Positions 1 through 8,977 are shown, numbered from the stretch's first letter. The stretch: 64,000 nt of DNA from Ruminobacter sp. (GCA_017940385.1 JAGAYS010000017.1:1-64000), one strand, 5' to 3'. The notes: generated from the letters alone by a model not told the origin. Program-made: numbers and translations.

Positions 1-692
1 ACCAGTTTCTTCACTTTGTCGGCATACCGTTCACTTGAGGCAAAATCCTCTATTCTGACATCAAAAGCTTCAATTTTGCTTTTAAGCGCTTCGTATGTTG
101 CAAGGTATTCATTTATGATTTCTTGTTGCTTAAATGTGCACTCCAAGCGCTTTATCCATTGAATATGGGCAAGTGTCCATTTGGATTTGTCATACTGAAA
201 TCCGTGTCTTAAACAAAATGCATTCAATCGCTGCTTTATCTGTTTTAGAGCTGTCTGATGATCATCACGCATTCTGAGGTAATCCCTCACATCCTCGTCT
301 TCAATATCGGGAATATTGACAGCTTTATAGGCTCCGCTTGCCAAACATCTGGCAATATCCAAAGCATCCCTGAAGTCATTCTTCTGCTTCTTTCCGCCTT
401 TCTGTACAGCCATTGTACTTGGAGCCAGAATCTTACAGTTGATGCCGGCCTTGGTTAATTCTCTGCAGGGAACATAACCAAGGCAACCGGCTTCGTAACC
501 ACAAACAATATCGATGTCTTTTCTCTGTGATTTCAAATTGTTGATATACTTTTCGGTGTTTTTTATTAAGTCTTCTTTAAACTGCACCTGACCGAATATC
601 TTATCCTCGGTCATGCCGTAACCCGGTTCAAAAGAGCACAAAGTAAAGTTAGAAGAGTGGACATCCATTCCAATATATATTATCTTATTCAT
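1..692 (-). mobile_element. IS110-family transposase, N-terminal part, cut by the window edge
   Basis: Reading the minus strand from ATG at 692 gives about 230 residues starting MNKIIYIGMDVHSSNFTLC and open to the window edge. The DEDD motifs of IS110 transposases are visible: Asp in GMDVHS, Glu in GYEAGCLG, and the Asp pair in KNDFRDALDIA. These enzymes have a RuvC-like DEDD domain and a C-terminal serine-containing domain; the C-terminal part would lie left of the window. Upstream (693-794) is a short non-coding end and then the broken lipoprotein gene ending at 795, so the element appears to have landed in that gene. In IS110-type elements the non-coding end next to the start codon can encode a bridge RNA; I could not fold it here. 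Family call is firm; exact ends are not known. Confidence 0.9.
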
Positions 693-794
693 AACGACCT
701 TCATTTAATGTTTGCGGTAAATCCGTATCTGTTTACATACATCTACAGTTTACACGGTAAATCCACGTTTTTACATTCATTCGTGGAGGTCGTT
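693..794. other. Non-coding left end of the IS110 element
   Basis: About 100 bases between the transposase start and the truncated lipoprotein gene. It contains two copies of a GGTAAATCC-like word (near 715 and 757) and near-direct repeats ACGACCTTCA (694) and ACGACCTCCA (complement side, near 790). Such ends carry recombination sites and, in the IS110 group, bridge-RNA sequence. The role assignment is from family knowledge, not from a visible fold. Confidence 0.4.
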
Positions 795-1358
795 TCATAT
801 TGTCTTACCGGAAATAAGTTCATTGTTTAAATCCTTTAGGTGCCATGCTGATATCACGTTAAGATCTTTGCCTTTGGAAGGGGACCTGCTGACACTGAAA
901 GGATTCTGTCCGAGATTTTTCAAATGCCACTGATCCTTAAACAGGGGATCTCCGTTTTTGCTTTCAGCTCCGAGCGTTATGTAAGAAACAGCTTCACTGT
1001 CTCCGTTAATAATTGATATTTCTTCGGTAAATCCGTAAAAATCAGGAAGGTCATTCAGAATGTTTTCGGGAACATAATAATAAAAAACACCATCCTCAGC
1101 GGTCTCTCCCGTAACAGGATTCCTGTCGGTAATAACACCATACTTTGCCTTAAGTTCATATCCCGGAGATCTGTATTGCAGAGGAATCATAAAAACATAA
1201 GGACGTCCGGTGAATATATCTCCGAATTCAACCATATGAATTGGAGGAGCAGGCGGAGTCGGAGGATCTCCGTCTCCGCTTCCGCCACAGGCAGAGACTG
1301 ATGCCCAGACGGACACACTGAGAAGAAGAAGTTTGGTTTCTGATAGTGCTGAGTTCAT
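795..1358 (-). pseudogene. Truncated kexin-like subtilisin lipoprotein (N-terminal pro-region only)
   Basis: 187 residues with a lipoprotein signal (VSVWASVSACGGSG, predicted acylated Cys) and a Pro-rich linker. The rest parallels residues about 40-190 of the complete protease at 2279-4432: FGDIFTGRPYVF versus YGDMFTGKPYVL, KDQWHLKNLGQNPF versus SDQWHIMNQGQNPF, and DLNVISAWHLKD versus DLNVIPAWHLKD. It stops at LISGKTI, just before the first catalytic Asp motif, exactly where the IS110 end begins. All three catalytic residues are missing, so it cannot be a protease. Its ATG overlaps the stop of the upstream gene (TAATG at 1356-1360), implying translational coupling. It is best read as a tandem duplicate killed by IS insertion; a stable secreted fragment cannot be excluded. 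Confidence 0.85.
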
Positions 1359-1846
1359 TATTCACCTTCGTCTGTGTTCTTTAGTTCAGGCTTAATGCCA
1401 TAATAAAGTGACGGAGCAACATTTTTCACGCCTTCGGCACTACGGAGACGCTCCTGCATTGACTTCCACTCTTCGTAATTATTAACCTTAACCTCATAGA
1501 CGCTTCTGCTTAGTTTTACTGAGTCAATGTCATCAGGAATGCATTCTGCATCTTTGGCACACTGAATCATAAGAATGTTTCTGATTATAAAGTTATTACG
1601 TTCATCATCATGTCTCACAAAGGCGATGTGATCAGGAGCTCTGGTTCCGGAAATAACAATCCTGTCTCCAAGCGTTCCCAAAATTCCTTCAGTTTTATTG
1701 ATTTTCTCCGCCGCATCCAAAACCTTGAAGTTATCCGTATATACCGTTGTCCCGTTACTTTCCCTTATCATCATCTGAGCATCGGACGCGCATGCCGTAA
1801 CCGAGAACAGGGAAAGAGCCGACATAAGGACTGTTTTAATCTTCAT
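1358..1846 (-). CDS. Secreted propeptide-like protein, copy 2 (possible inhibitor/chaperone of the protease)
   Basis: 162 residues. ATG at 1846 is chosen over the GTG at 1849 because GGAGA lies five bases upstream. The N-terminus is a signal peptide ending near TACASDA; the Cys could make it a lipoprotein. The C-terminal third, SRSVYEVKVNNYEEWKSMQE followed by LRSAEGVKNVAPSLYYG, has the shape of a subtilisin propeptide (inhibitor I9-like: strand, helix, then a GV..V.P strand). It is clearly paralogous to the gene at 4594-5076, including the conserved CAKDAECIP/CARDVDCIP motif with two Cys. Its stop overlaps the start of the truncated protease gene. The I9-like assignment is inferred from pattern only. 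Confidence 0.7.
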   Translation of the reverse strand: MKIKTVLMSALSLFSVTACASDAQMMIRESNGTTVYTDNFKVLDAAEKINKTEGILGTLGDRIVISGTRAPDHIAFVRHDDERNNFIIRNILMIQCAKDAECIPDDIDSVKLSRSVYEVKVNNYEEWKSMQERLRSAEGVKNVAPSLYYGIKPELKNTDEGE

Positions 1847-2176
1847 CACAATCTCCGAAAGTATGACTGCCTGTGGTCTAACTTATAATGTCACGAAAAA
1901 AACATGCATGCACAAGTATGCTTCATTCATGTATTGTCAGGGGCAGAAGAAGTATTACGCCGGATGGCAATCAATCTCACCATAACAACCATCAACACGC
2001 ATGCTGACCAATTAGAAAATTGTAAAACACGAATACTGAACAATCGAAAATTACTGAACGGTATTTAGACAAAGATCGCAATAAAACATTAAAAGAAGAT
2101 CCTGCAAATAAGGCTCTGCGGGAACCTGTTTTCCGTAATTTTCCTACGAAATAAGGGAATCTGTCTGGCCAAAAAA
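1847..2176. other. Non-coding spacer between the two protease cassettes
   Basis: AT-rich region upstream of the copy-2 cassette. It should hold that cassette's minus-strand promoter, but I recognise no clear -35/-10 pair. The short ORFs here have no ribosome site or family resemblance. Confidence 0.4.
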
Positions 2177-2215
2177 AAATACCGCACCGGTACATTGTTT
2201 AACAGTGCGGTATTT
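2171..2215 (-). terminator. Rho-independent terminator after the subtilisin gene
   Basis: Stem AAATACCGCAC (2177-2187) pairs with GTGCGGTATTT (2205-2215). On the minus strand the stem is followed by the T-run complementary to the A-run at 2171-2179. It lies about 65 bases after the protease stop. Confidence 0.85.
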
Positions 2216-2278
2216 AATTTCTGTTCGTTTTGTTCAAACGTTCCGTCAGACTTCAGAGTCCTGAGTCTGTGAGATCAG

Positions 2279-4432
2279 CTACTTGGCATATCCGTCGATA
2301 AGGACAAAGACATCACTGTTAAGGGCAGAGACATCAAGCGGACACATACTCTTGATTTTGAGAGTAAATTTATCTGATGCAGAGACATTTTCGGTAAAGA
2401 AATCAGACGTCTGAATTAAAAACGGTTCTGTTATCTGTTTTCTGTATGTAATCCCTGAATAATCCCAATTTGCATACACAGGTTTAATCAGAGCTTCCGT
2501 TCCGGAAGGAGAAGTCATGCTGATCTGCAGAAATGCGTTCGCTTCGGCAACACCGCTCTCGTACTCTCCGGCCGCATCAGAACACACGCTGTTTGTGCTT
2601 GAAGCAAAAACTAATGAACGGACATTAATCGCCAGATTATCTATTTCAAAAACAGCATTAGTATCACTTGGATCATCGACGTTCACAAACCCGGACAGGC
2701 TGCATGTTATGTTCAATCCGCCGTCTGTACTGGTGCAGGGACTTGATCCGGAGCTTTTATACATTGAAGGCAGCTCCTTTCTCATTTCGCACCCCTCATC
2801 AGAATCACAGTCAAGAGCTTTCTGCACTGCCTTTTCAGCGTTAACGACACCAAAACCGAAGTAATTGGAGAACCACAATCCGGCACCATTCTTATGCCAA
2901 CCGTTTTCAAGAACAATGTTTTCGTCATCAAACTCGCTTATTTCCTTCTGAACAGGTGAATAATCAAGTGATTCCCATCCTGATGTATTCTTGTTGTTAG
3001 CAGTTTTAGCCAGAATATATCTTACCTGAGGCACTGTCACGTCAGGCTTGGCCTGATTAATCAAGGCAATAACGCCGGTAACTGACGGTGCAGCCGATGA
3101 AGTTCCGTTCATCTTATGAGTATAGAACTTTCGTTTGTCGTAATAGGTTTGGTTTTCTCTCCACGGACTGTCTTCATCCCAATCATCATACTTTTCCGGT
3201 AAATAGCTTGAAAGAGTGGTTACCATGGCTGCTGATGAATTAGCTGCGAGGCTGCTATAGCCGAACTCACCGCCGGTACCGGAAACCCAGATATGTGAAC
3301 CTGTACTTGAATATGAAGATTTTACACCCAGGGAGTTCAAAGCACCGACATTAATAAAATATCTGCCTCTGTTCCATGATGATGTTTGATTAAATTGGCA
3401 GTTCACGCCGTAAGTCATACAGTATGTAGGATATATGCTGGAATGTTTGAATTCAATACTGTAAAACTCATTGCCCATAGACTTTACTAACGGTATTCCG
3501 TTCTCAAGCAAGGCCTGCACCTGGACATCCAAATCAGGTTCATAAGCGAAACTGGTAGAAACCCCCATACTGGCATTGATTATATCTATATCATCCTTAA
3601 CAGTCAGATCACTATACGGGAAATCCGTAAGCAGATCATACGATGTCAAAACAGAATCGTAGGCAATGCCGCGTCCGCCGACACCGTTATTGGCGATGGC
3701 TCCTATAATACCGGCAACCGCTGAACCGTGAGCAAGATCACTCACTTCCTGCAAATCAGCCAGCGGCAGATCTGCATTAATGTAACTCCTGACCAGCGAA
3801 GGAACGTATTTATGAGCCTTAAGATCTTCATGTTTAAAATCAACTCTTGCGTCGAATACCGCAATCTTTACATTTTTGCCTGAAATCAGATTGTTTTCTG
3901 AGTCCTTAAGATGCCAGGCAGGTATCACGTTAAGATCTATTCCTTTGACAGGGGATTTTGCGACACCGAAAGGATTCTGTCCCTGGTTCATGATGTGCCA
4001 CTGGTCACTAAAGAGGTAGTCACTTTTACCTGATTTTGTGCCTAAGCTTAATTCGCCATTGACTGTATCTTCATCTGATACGGCCTTAAATTCTTCCTTA
4101 AAGTTATAGTAATCTGACGTCGTTCCCAATACTGATTCAGGAATGTAATAAAACAGTTTACCAGCTTCCGCCTGCTCACCGGTCAGCGGATTAACATCAG
4201 AAAGTTCACCGTATCTTGCAGAAAATTCATAGCCTTCGCGATAAGCGTTATTGATGGAAAGAACGTACGGCTTACCGGTAAACATGTCACCATAGGTCTC
4301 AACCGTAAAAATTTTCATGTAATCCGGTTCGGGCTTCGGGTTATCACCGCCGCCACCGCCGCCACCACCGCAAGCAGTAAGAATTGCCATACTCAACAAC
4401 GCCAAAGTTGGTTTCTTTGTTAATAATTTCAT
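2279..4432 (-). CDS. Kexin-like S8 serine protease, lipoprotein, with P-domain-like C-terminus
   Basis: 717 residues, ATG preceded by AAGGAA. A lipoprotein signal (MAILTACGGGG, acylated Cys21) and Gly-rich linker are followed by a pro-region and a subtilisin domain. The triad is visible: Asp194 in AVFDARVDFKHEDL, His235 in AHGSAVAGIIGA, Ser445 in MNGTSSAAPSVTG, with the oxyanion Asn321 in SMGNEFY. The motifs DQWHIMNQGQ and DLNVIPAWHL before the Asp are typical of kexin/furin-type (S8B) enzymes. Residues about 560-717 (LQISMTSPSGTEALIKP) resemble the proprotein-convertase P domain. It should be anchored in the envelope and cut exported proteins. It lies 161 bases after the propeptide-like gene and is followed by a terminator, so the two probably form an operon. 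Substrate unknown. Confidence 0.9.
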   Translation of the reverse strand: MKLLTKKPTLALLSMAILTACGGGGGGGGDNPKPEPDYMKIFTVETYGDMFTGKPYVLSINNAYREGYEFSARYGELSDVNPLTGEQAEAGKLFYYIPESVLGTTSDYYNFKEEFKAVSDEDTVNGELSLGTKSGKSDYLFSDQWHIMNQGQNPFGVAKSPVKGIDLNVIPAWHLKDSENNLISGKNVKIAVFDARVDFKHEDLKAHKYVPSLVRSYINADLPLADLQEVSDLAHGSAVAGIIGAIANNGVGGRGIAYDSVLTSYDLLTDFPYSDLTVKDDIDIINASMGVSTSFAYEPDLDVQVQALLENGIPLVKSMGNEFYSIEFKHSSIYPTYCMTYGVNCQFNQTSSWNRGRYFINVGALNSLGVKSSYSSTGSHIWVSGTGGEFGYSSLAANSSAAMVTTLSSYLPEKYDDWDEDSPWRENQTYYDKRKFYTHKMNGTSSAAPSVTGVIALINQAKPDVTVPQVRYILAKTANNKNTSGWESLDYSPVQKEISEFDDENIVLENGWHKNGAGLWFSNYFGFGVVNAEKAVQKALDCDSDEGCEMRKELPSMYKSSGSSPCTSTDGGLNITCSLSGFVNVDDPSDTNAVFEIDNLAINVRSLVFASSTNSVCSDAAGEYESGVAEANAFLQISMTSPSGTEALIKPVYANWDYSGITYRKQITEPFLIQTSDFFTENVSASDKFTLKIKSMCPLDVSALNSDVFVLIDGYAK

Positions 4433-4593
4433 GATTTTCCTTCTATAATGACACTACCTCTTTACTATGGGTTTATGTTTCCGTATTCATATTAAAGAGG
4501 GGAGAAGCCAAAAATATAATTTAAAAAATCCATATCGGTTACCGCAGTGAAACCTGCAGCACCATCATTTACCGTAACACGGTAACAAAACAT

Positions 4594-5076
4594 TTATTTG
4601 AGCTGAGGTTTGATTCCGTACTCAAATGAAGGCGCCACTTTGAGTACTCCGGCAGTATTGCGAAGTTCTTCCTGAAGTGATTTCCATTCGTCATAATTAC
4701 TAACCTGAAGCTCATAAACACTTCTGCTGATCTTTTTAGCCTCAAGACCTGACGGAATACAGTCCACATCTCTTGCACACTGAACTGAAATTGAATCCTT
4801 GATAATGTAATTATTCTCATTATTGGCGTTCTTTACATATGCTATATGATTTGAAGCCTTTTTTCCGGAAACAACAAATTTGTCTCCGAGCGAACCAAGC
4901 TCATTTTCGCCGGAAACAACGATAAGAGACTTTGTTTCGCCCTTGTCCTGTTGCTCAACCACACTGAAATTATCAGTGAAAACCGTTGCTCCGTTACTTT
5001 CAATCTCATCAGCTGACGCCTGAGCACAGGCAATCACTGAAAATAATGACAGGGCAGAAATAATGCTTTTTTTCAT
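4594..5076 (-). CDS. Secreted propeptide-like protein, copy 1 (partner of the intact protease)
   Basis: 160 residues with ATG at 5076 and AAGGAT upstream. The signal peptide is MKKSIISALSLFSVIACAQA. The mature part matches the copy at 1358-1846 through LGSLGDKFVVSGKKASNHIA, CARDVDCIP and SVYELQVSNYDEWKSLQ. The end, LRNTAGVLKVAPSFEYGIKP, has the outline of a subtilisin propeptide C-terminus that occupies the protease active site. The adjacent protease's own pro-region is short, so a separately encoded foldase or inhibitor is a reasonable inference. There is no other family I recognise with confidence. Confidence 0.7.
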   Translation of the reverse strand: MKKSIISALSLFSVIACAQASADEIESNGATVFTDNFSVVEQQDKGETKSLIVVSGENELGSLGDKFVVSGKKASNHIAYVKNANNENNYIIKDSISVQCARDVDCIPSGLEAKKISRSVYELQVSNYDEWKSLQEELRNTAGVLKVAPSFEYGIKPQLK

Positions 5077-5215
5077 GATTATCCTTACGTCTATAAAACA
5101 TATCCTAAACCGTTTAAGTAAAGACCTTTAAACATACTGCGGCACAAACAGAAACGGGAACGACACGTCATGGATATGAAGTGCAATTATTGTCGTTAAT
5201 ATCAATGTTATTAAA

Positions 5216-5418
5216 ATGTAAGAGCATTATCGAACGAAATAAATGAATATTTCGACAAGGATCTCAATATAAAGAATATAGAAACCATATTAAATTCATA
5301 TACAACACTGATACCGGGAGCAATAATCCGACGTAACATAAGTAACGGTTTTATAAAGTCCTATTCAGAGCAGGATCAGCTCAAGGCGGGGCTGTACGTT
5401 CTGAGCATAGGACAATAA
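5216..5418 (+). pseudogene. Relic coding stretch of unknown family
   Basis: An open frame with no start codon reads ...EINEYFDKDLNIKNIETILN... to ...QLKAGLYVLSIGQ and stops at 5416-5418. Its amino-acid composition looks like true coding sequence, but it is preceded in frame by a stop. I do not recognise the family. Confidence 0.35.
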
Positions 5419-5489
5419 GAGAGTTTTCTATGATATAGTTATAACTGTCATCGATACTTTATTTACGGATTTCTTTGATAAGTGCGGAA

Positions 5490-5606
5490 TGAGAAGGGAT
5501 TTCTGGTCCTGATTAACGCTCACGCCGGCAAAGGTTCATGGTATTACACTGCAGTAAAAGAACCGGGAGACAAGAGGAACGAGAGGACAGCCGTAGGCAT
5601 GGCTTA
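5490..5606 (+). pseudogene. Second relic coding stretch, possibly transposon-derived
   Basis: A short frame reads GFLVLINAHAGKGSWYYTAV then KEPGDKRNERTAVGMA and ends at a stop near 5606. It has the flavour of the N-terminal region of a DDE transposase gene but is too short to place. The rest of 5077-5744 has no gene I can support. Confidence 0.3.
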
Positions 5607-5744
5607 GGAAGATAGGAAGAGATGTACGGAGATAAATACGGCCCCTTTTGTTAACATAATGGATATTATGCGATCATGTATATATACAAACATTTAAGTT
5701 TGCATGCGCTTATTTTCCCCCATTGTTTTCCACTATAACACCTC

Positions 5745-6194
5745 TTACTTCTTATCGTGAGTAACAGTCTTTGAGATATGCTGCATTACAAATTCAAGAT
5801 CGAAATTGGCAAATCGCGGATATATGCTTACCAGATAACTTACAGGTATCTTCTTGATCATTTCTCTGCTCGGAACGTTCACGCATAACTGATAATACGC
5901 ATAGAACTCACCAATCCATTCAGCAATCTCCGGATCTATGGCTTTACCTTTTTTAAACTCATAAACTTCATTTTTGTCTATGTATTCAAGAAGATCCTTA
6001 AGTTCAAGCGTATGCGAACCGACCTCATTCTCATCGATAACTCTTCTTGTTTTTGATTCCATGTAAAAATGAATGAAATCAGCTGTATCCATCTGCGGAT
6101 ATTCCCTTGCAACATATGAGAAAAGCAGTCCCTGTGTTCTGACAAGCATTGCCAGGTAGTCCATTGCATCCTTTGGCTGTTTATCTTCGTCCAT
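5745..6194 (-). CDS. Hypothetical cytoplasmic protein, 149 aa
   Basis: ATG at 6194 with GAGGATAAT directly upstream supports a real gene. The product is acidic and mostly helical by composition (DAMDYLAMLVRTQGLLFSYV, FIHFYMESKTRRVIDE, WIGEFYAYYQLCVNVPSREM), with no signal peptide, membrane segment or Cys pair. I do not recognise the family. It stands alone in an accessory region between the protease cassettes and a DUF285 gene. Confidence 0.6.
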   Translation of the reverse strand: MDEDKQPKDAMDYLAMLVRTQGLLFSYVAREYPQMDTADFIHFYMESKTRRVIDENEVGSHTLELKDLLEYIDKNEVYEFKKGKAIDPEIAEWIGEFYAYYQLCVNVPSREMIKKIPVSYLVSIYPRFANFDLEFVMQHISKTVTHDKK

Positions 6195-6546
6195 ATTATC
6201 CTCTTGGTATTATTCAGAGCGGTAAAGGTTAATAAAAGCCCTTAAAAGCTCTACTCATATTTTACCAATTGAGCATAATTACATAATCTGTTCCATATCT
6301 AAAAATTACTACTTAATTTCTTATTGAACACATTATATACATCTTTTATATGTGTTTATTCCGTTTAAGATACGGAAACATATCCTGGATAAATATACTT
6401 AGAGTTTTGACGGAGATGTTCTTTTGTACCGCATTTTATAATTGATACCATGTTTGATGGAATTCTGTTCAGAACAACCTCCGTTCAGCATCAATTTTTC
6501 AAACAAAAAAAAGAACTGTATGACTCAGGTAATATCTTAAGGAATT
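6195..6546. other. AT-rich non-coding spacer
   Basis: No gene, repeat or convincing terminator recognised. It should contain the promoter of the 149-aa gene on the minus strand. Confidence 0.4.
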
Positions 6547-7503
6547 TCATTCAATACGGATAGTAGAATCCGTTCTTAATCCTCCACAGTCCCAATCCAA
6601 ATGAAACATATGCTCCTTGAAGATAACATTTGACATATTCCATTTATCTAATGGTTGAACAAATGCTCCTGCATTTCTAAACATGCAGGACATATTGGTA
6701 ACGTTGGAAGTATCCCAGTTTTGCAATGGCTGGTTGAATACAAATGCTGAGCGGAACATTTGCGACATCGTTGTTACTTTTGAGGTGTTCCATGATCCTA
6801 TCGGCTGATTGAATGACCTGGCGAAACGAAACATGTTTGCCATACAGGTTACATTTGACGTATTCCAGCCTCCTATAGGCTGATTAAAGCTCGATGCCCC
6901 ACCGAACATTTCGTTCATGTCAGTGACTTTTGAAGTATCCCAATCTCCGATAGGCTGATTGAAGGATTCTGCATTCCCGAACATGCTACTCATATCTGTT
7001 ACGTTGGCTGTGTCCCAATTTCCAATCGGCTGATTGAATGAAGAAGCTCCGCAGAACATGCCGCTCATGTCGGTAACACTTGTGGTATTCCAGTGAGCCA
7101 AAGGTTGATTTAACGCTTCACAGGAACTAAATATGCCACTTAGATCCGTAATGCCGGAAATGGTTGGAATATTCACGGATTCCAGTTCTTTAAGACCGTG
7201 AAAGGCCATTGACAGAGAGTGTACCCGGGGACCGAATCTTATTTCAAAATCAAGATGTTTAAGGGGCTTTTTCAGATTGGCTACGTAAAAAGGATTTTTT
7301 TTGCTGATATAACCATAAAATTTCTTCCAGCTTTCATGCAAACCTCGACGTCTGGTAAATTCATAATTAATAGTCAGCGTCTGCAGATTGTTTGAAATAA
7401 TCCGATCAATCAGGTTATCAGTTATATCTCTGGAAGAGTTAAGCACAGGATTCAAAAAGTCCTGTTTATGATTAAAAAAAGACTTTATAAGATCACTCAG
7501 CAT
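6547..7503 (-). CDS. DUF285 (BspA-like) repeat protein
   Basis: 318 residues. After about 110 non-repeat residues come at least seven 25-residue repeats of the type [21 protein letters not shown], from residue about 115 to 300. This is the DUF285 / BspA-type leucine-rich repeat family, known from surface proteins of mycoplasmas, lactic-acid bacteria and gut microbes. Unusually, the start ([16 protein letters not shown]) is not a signal peptide and there is no cell-wall or membrane anchor, so either the protein is intracellular or its export is unconventional. Only a weak ribosome site is seen. A relic of a second repeat unit lies at 7951-8028, so the locus once held more than one such gene. 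Confidence 0.85.
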   Translation of the reverse strand: MLSDLIKSFFNHKQDFLNPVLNSSRDITDNLIDRIISNNLQTLTINYEFTRRRGLHESWKKFYGYISKKNPFYVANLKKPLKHLDFEIRFGPRVHSLSMAFHGLKELESVNIPTISGITDLSGIFSSCEALNQPLAHWNTTSVTDMSGMFCGASSFNQPIGNWDTANVTDMSSMFGNAESFNQPIGDWDTSKVTDMNEMFGGASSFNQPIGGWNTSNVTCMANMFRFARSFNQPIGSWNTSKVTTMSQMFRSAFVFNQPLQNWDTSNVTNMSCMFRNAGAFVQPLDKWNMSNVIFKEHMFHLDWDCGGLRTDSTIRIE

Positions 7504-7663
7504 AATGAATAGTCATTTGTTATGGTAAAAATAGCTTCAGATATGATAAATGAATAAACAATTGTTTGCCATTCTCACTTTAATGTATCTTAAAGTTTTG
7601 ATACGTAAAGATAAAAAATCATTGATATTTTCTCTAAACACTACTGTTTAAATTTATGATATT

Positions 7664-7841
7664 TTGGGATTATGTAATTCTTTCAGAAAGTGGAATTACA
7701 GACGACTGATGGATACAAAAGTATGCCTGGTTGCTTGGAAATACGCTTCTTTGACGATTCAGTTTGCGGTAAGGCGCATTAAGACTTTCAATGGCATTTG
7801 TGGTGTAAATTACCATTCTGACTTCATATGTAATTTACAGA
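7664..7841 (-). pseudogene. IS256-family transposase fragment
   Basis: Minus-strand translation reads YEVRMVIYTTNAIESLNAPY followed by RKLNRQRSVFPSNQAYF. This matches the highly conserved C-terminal block of IS256/Mutator transposases (IYTTNAIESLN...R..G.FPS..A). It is flanked by stops and has no remaining catalytic Asp residues, so it is a small relic. Confidence 0.85.
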
Positions 7842-7950
7842 GTTTGGTTCATACACCCAATTTTTAGACCGTCACTCATACAACCTGGTAACCTGTATGA
7901 GTGACGTATCTTGTATATTACCTTGTAACTAATTCTTAAGAATAGATTTT

Positions 7951-8028
7951 TTAATCTTCATCTGAAATATTCCAACCGTCAATCGGCTGATTAAATAATT
8001 GATTTGGCAATAGCCGTGCCAGACTCAT
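7951..8028 (-). pseudogene. Remnant of a second DUF285 repeat gene
   Basis: A 25-codon stretch reads LLPNQLFNQPIDGWNISDED and stops. It is the last repeat of a protein like the one at 6547-7503; the rest of the gene has been deleted, probably by the IS256 event next to it. Confidence 0.7.
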
Positions 8029-8122
8029 TGCGTTGCTTACCTGGAGCCATAAGTGTGTTATCCATAATAATTTATCCTCACTAATCTGAACAGGAACATA
8101 TGATTAGCGGATAATATACAGA

Positions 8123-8157
8123 TTTTGCGGAGATAAAGGTGTTTAATCTCCGCAAAA
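8123..8157. terminator. Strong palindrome, possible bidirectional terminator
   Basis: TTTTGCGGAGAT (8123-8134) pairs perfectly with ATCTCCGCAAAA (8146-8157) across an 11-base loop. The T/A runs are part of the stem ends. It lies downstream of the minus-strand relic and toxin/immunity genes. Confidence 0.6.
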
Positions 8158-8164
8158 CATGCGT

Positions 8165-8345
8165 AGATTAAACACTGTTTTCTTCGCAGACAGCTAAGGC
8201 ATAAGCTTTTTCTGATATTGACATTTTTTCGCCTGTAAACTCAGTATCCGCAAAAAATAGAACCAAAAAAAACTGCGGACACCTTAACCGCCTCGGTGCG
8301 GATCAGTTTACCGTCAAGAAGCTCATAGGCTAAAGAGCCAATCTG
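8165..8345 (-). pseudogene. Frameshifted gene tail of unknown family
   Basis: Minus-strand frames join as GSLAYELLDGKLIRTEAVKV, then across a T-rich frameshift near 8270 to FADTEFTGEKMSISEKAYAL and AVCEENSV before a stop. The two pieces read as one coherent protein end, so this is a decayed gene. The family is not recognised. Confidence 0.45.
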
Positions 8346-8355
8346 CCCATTCCGA

Positions 8356-8976
8356 CTACATTCTGTCATAGTCATATTTTGTAGACACCATTCTGTCATT
8401 TTCATCAAATATAACTAACAGATATCTGGAATAGATATCACCACGTCCCCTAACCATCAATTTATCAGATTTCTCTTTAAGAATTTCTCGTGTTTCTTCC
8501 CTGGTCATACCGGGTTTTAATTTGAATGACAGTTTATCTAGACGAGAGCATTCTTCAATCCTCTTATCAGAGTCATCCCAATAATGTTCTCTAGCCACAC
8601 CAAAAGACGGGCCATAATCTTTATTCCATGTGACACTGACATTGAGTCCATTGTACTGATACGACGATGTGTCATCAGATTTAAAAAGTTTTTTATCAAA
8701 AATCCTAAAGAAATGTTTTTCATATTTAGGGTATATCAATTCCCCTTTATACCAGACTTCAAAAAAGCCCTTTTCCATTCCCAGAAATTCAACCGCTTCG
8801 AGAAGGCCGTTTTCATCATAATCCAAACGTATACTGTATTCATCATAGAAGTCTGATCTGCCTTTAAACCAAGGGATATAAACAGCCTTCCCCATAACCT
8901 TTCTGGCTTCATCCCTTGTCATGTTGAAGATCAGATCGCCGATTGATTTATTTGGTATCCATTCAAAAACTTTCAT
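8356..8976 (-). CDS. Probable immunity protein for the HNH toxin
   Basis: 206 residues. The ATG lies one base after the stop of the toxin-like gene, and its GGGAGG ribosome site lies inside that gene's end, so the two are translated together. The protein holds two related halves: IGDLIFNMTRDEARKVMGK near residue 12 and LSFKLKPGMTREETREILKE near residue 150. Each is the G-MTR-E-R---G signature common in small immunity and lipoprotein-like folds. It is acidic and cytosolic, with no signal peptide. Role as antidote is inferred from position, not from a named family. Confidence 0.65.
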   Translation of the reverse strand: MKVFEWIPNKSIGDLIFNMTRDEARKVMGKAVYIPWFKGRSDFYDEYSIRLDYDENGLLEAVEFLGMEKGFFEVWYKGELIYPKYEKHFFRIFDKKLFKSDDTSSYQYNGLNVSVTWNKDYGPSFGVAREHYWDDSDKRIEECSRLDKLSFKLKPGMTREETREILKEKSDKLMVRGRGDIYSRYLLVIFDENDRMVSTKYDYDRM

Positions 8977-8977
8977 A

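Noticed and set aside
1992..2195. 67-codon minus-strand ORF
   Set aside because: It starts inside the terminator hairpin of the protease gene and has no recognisable features.
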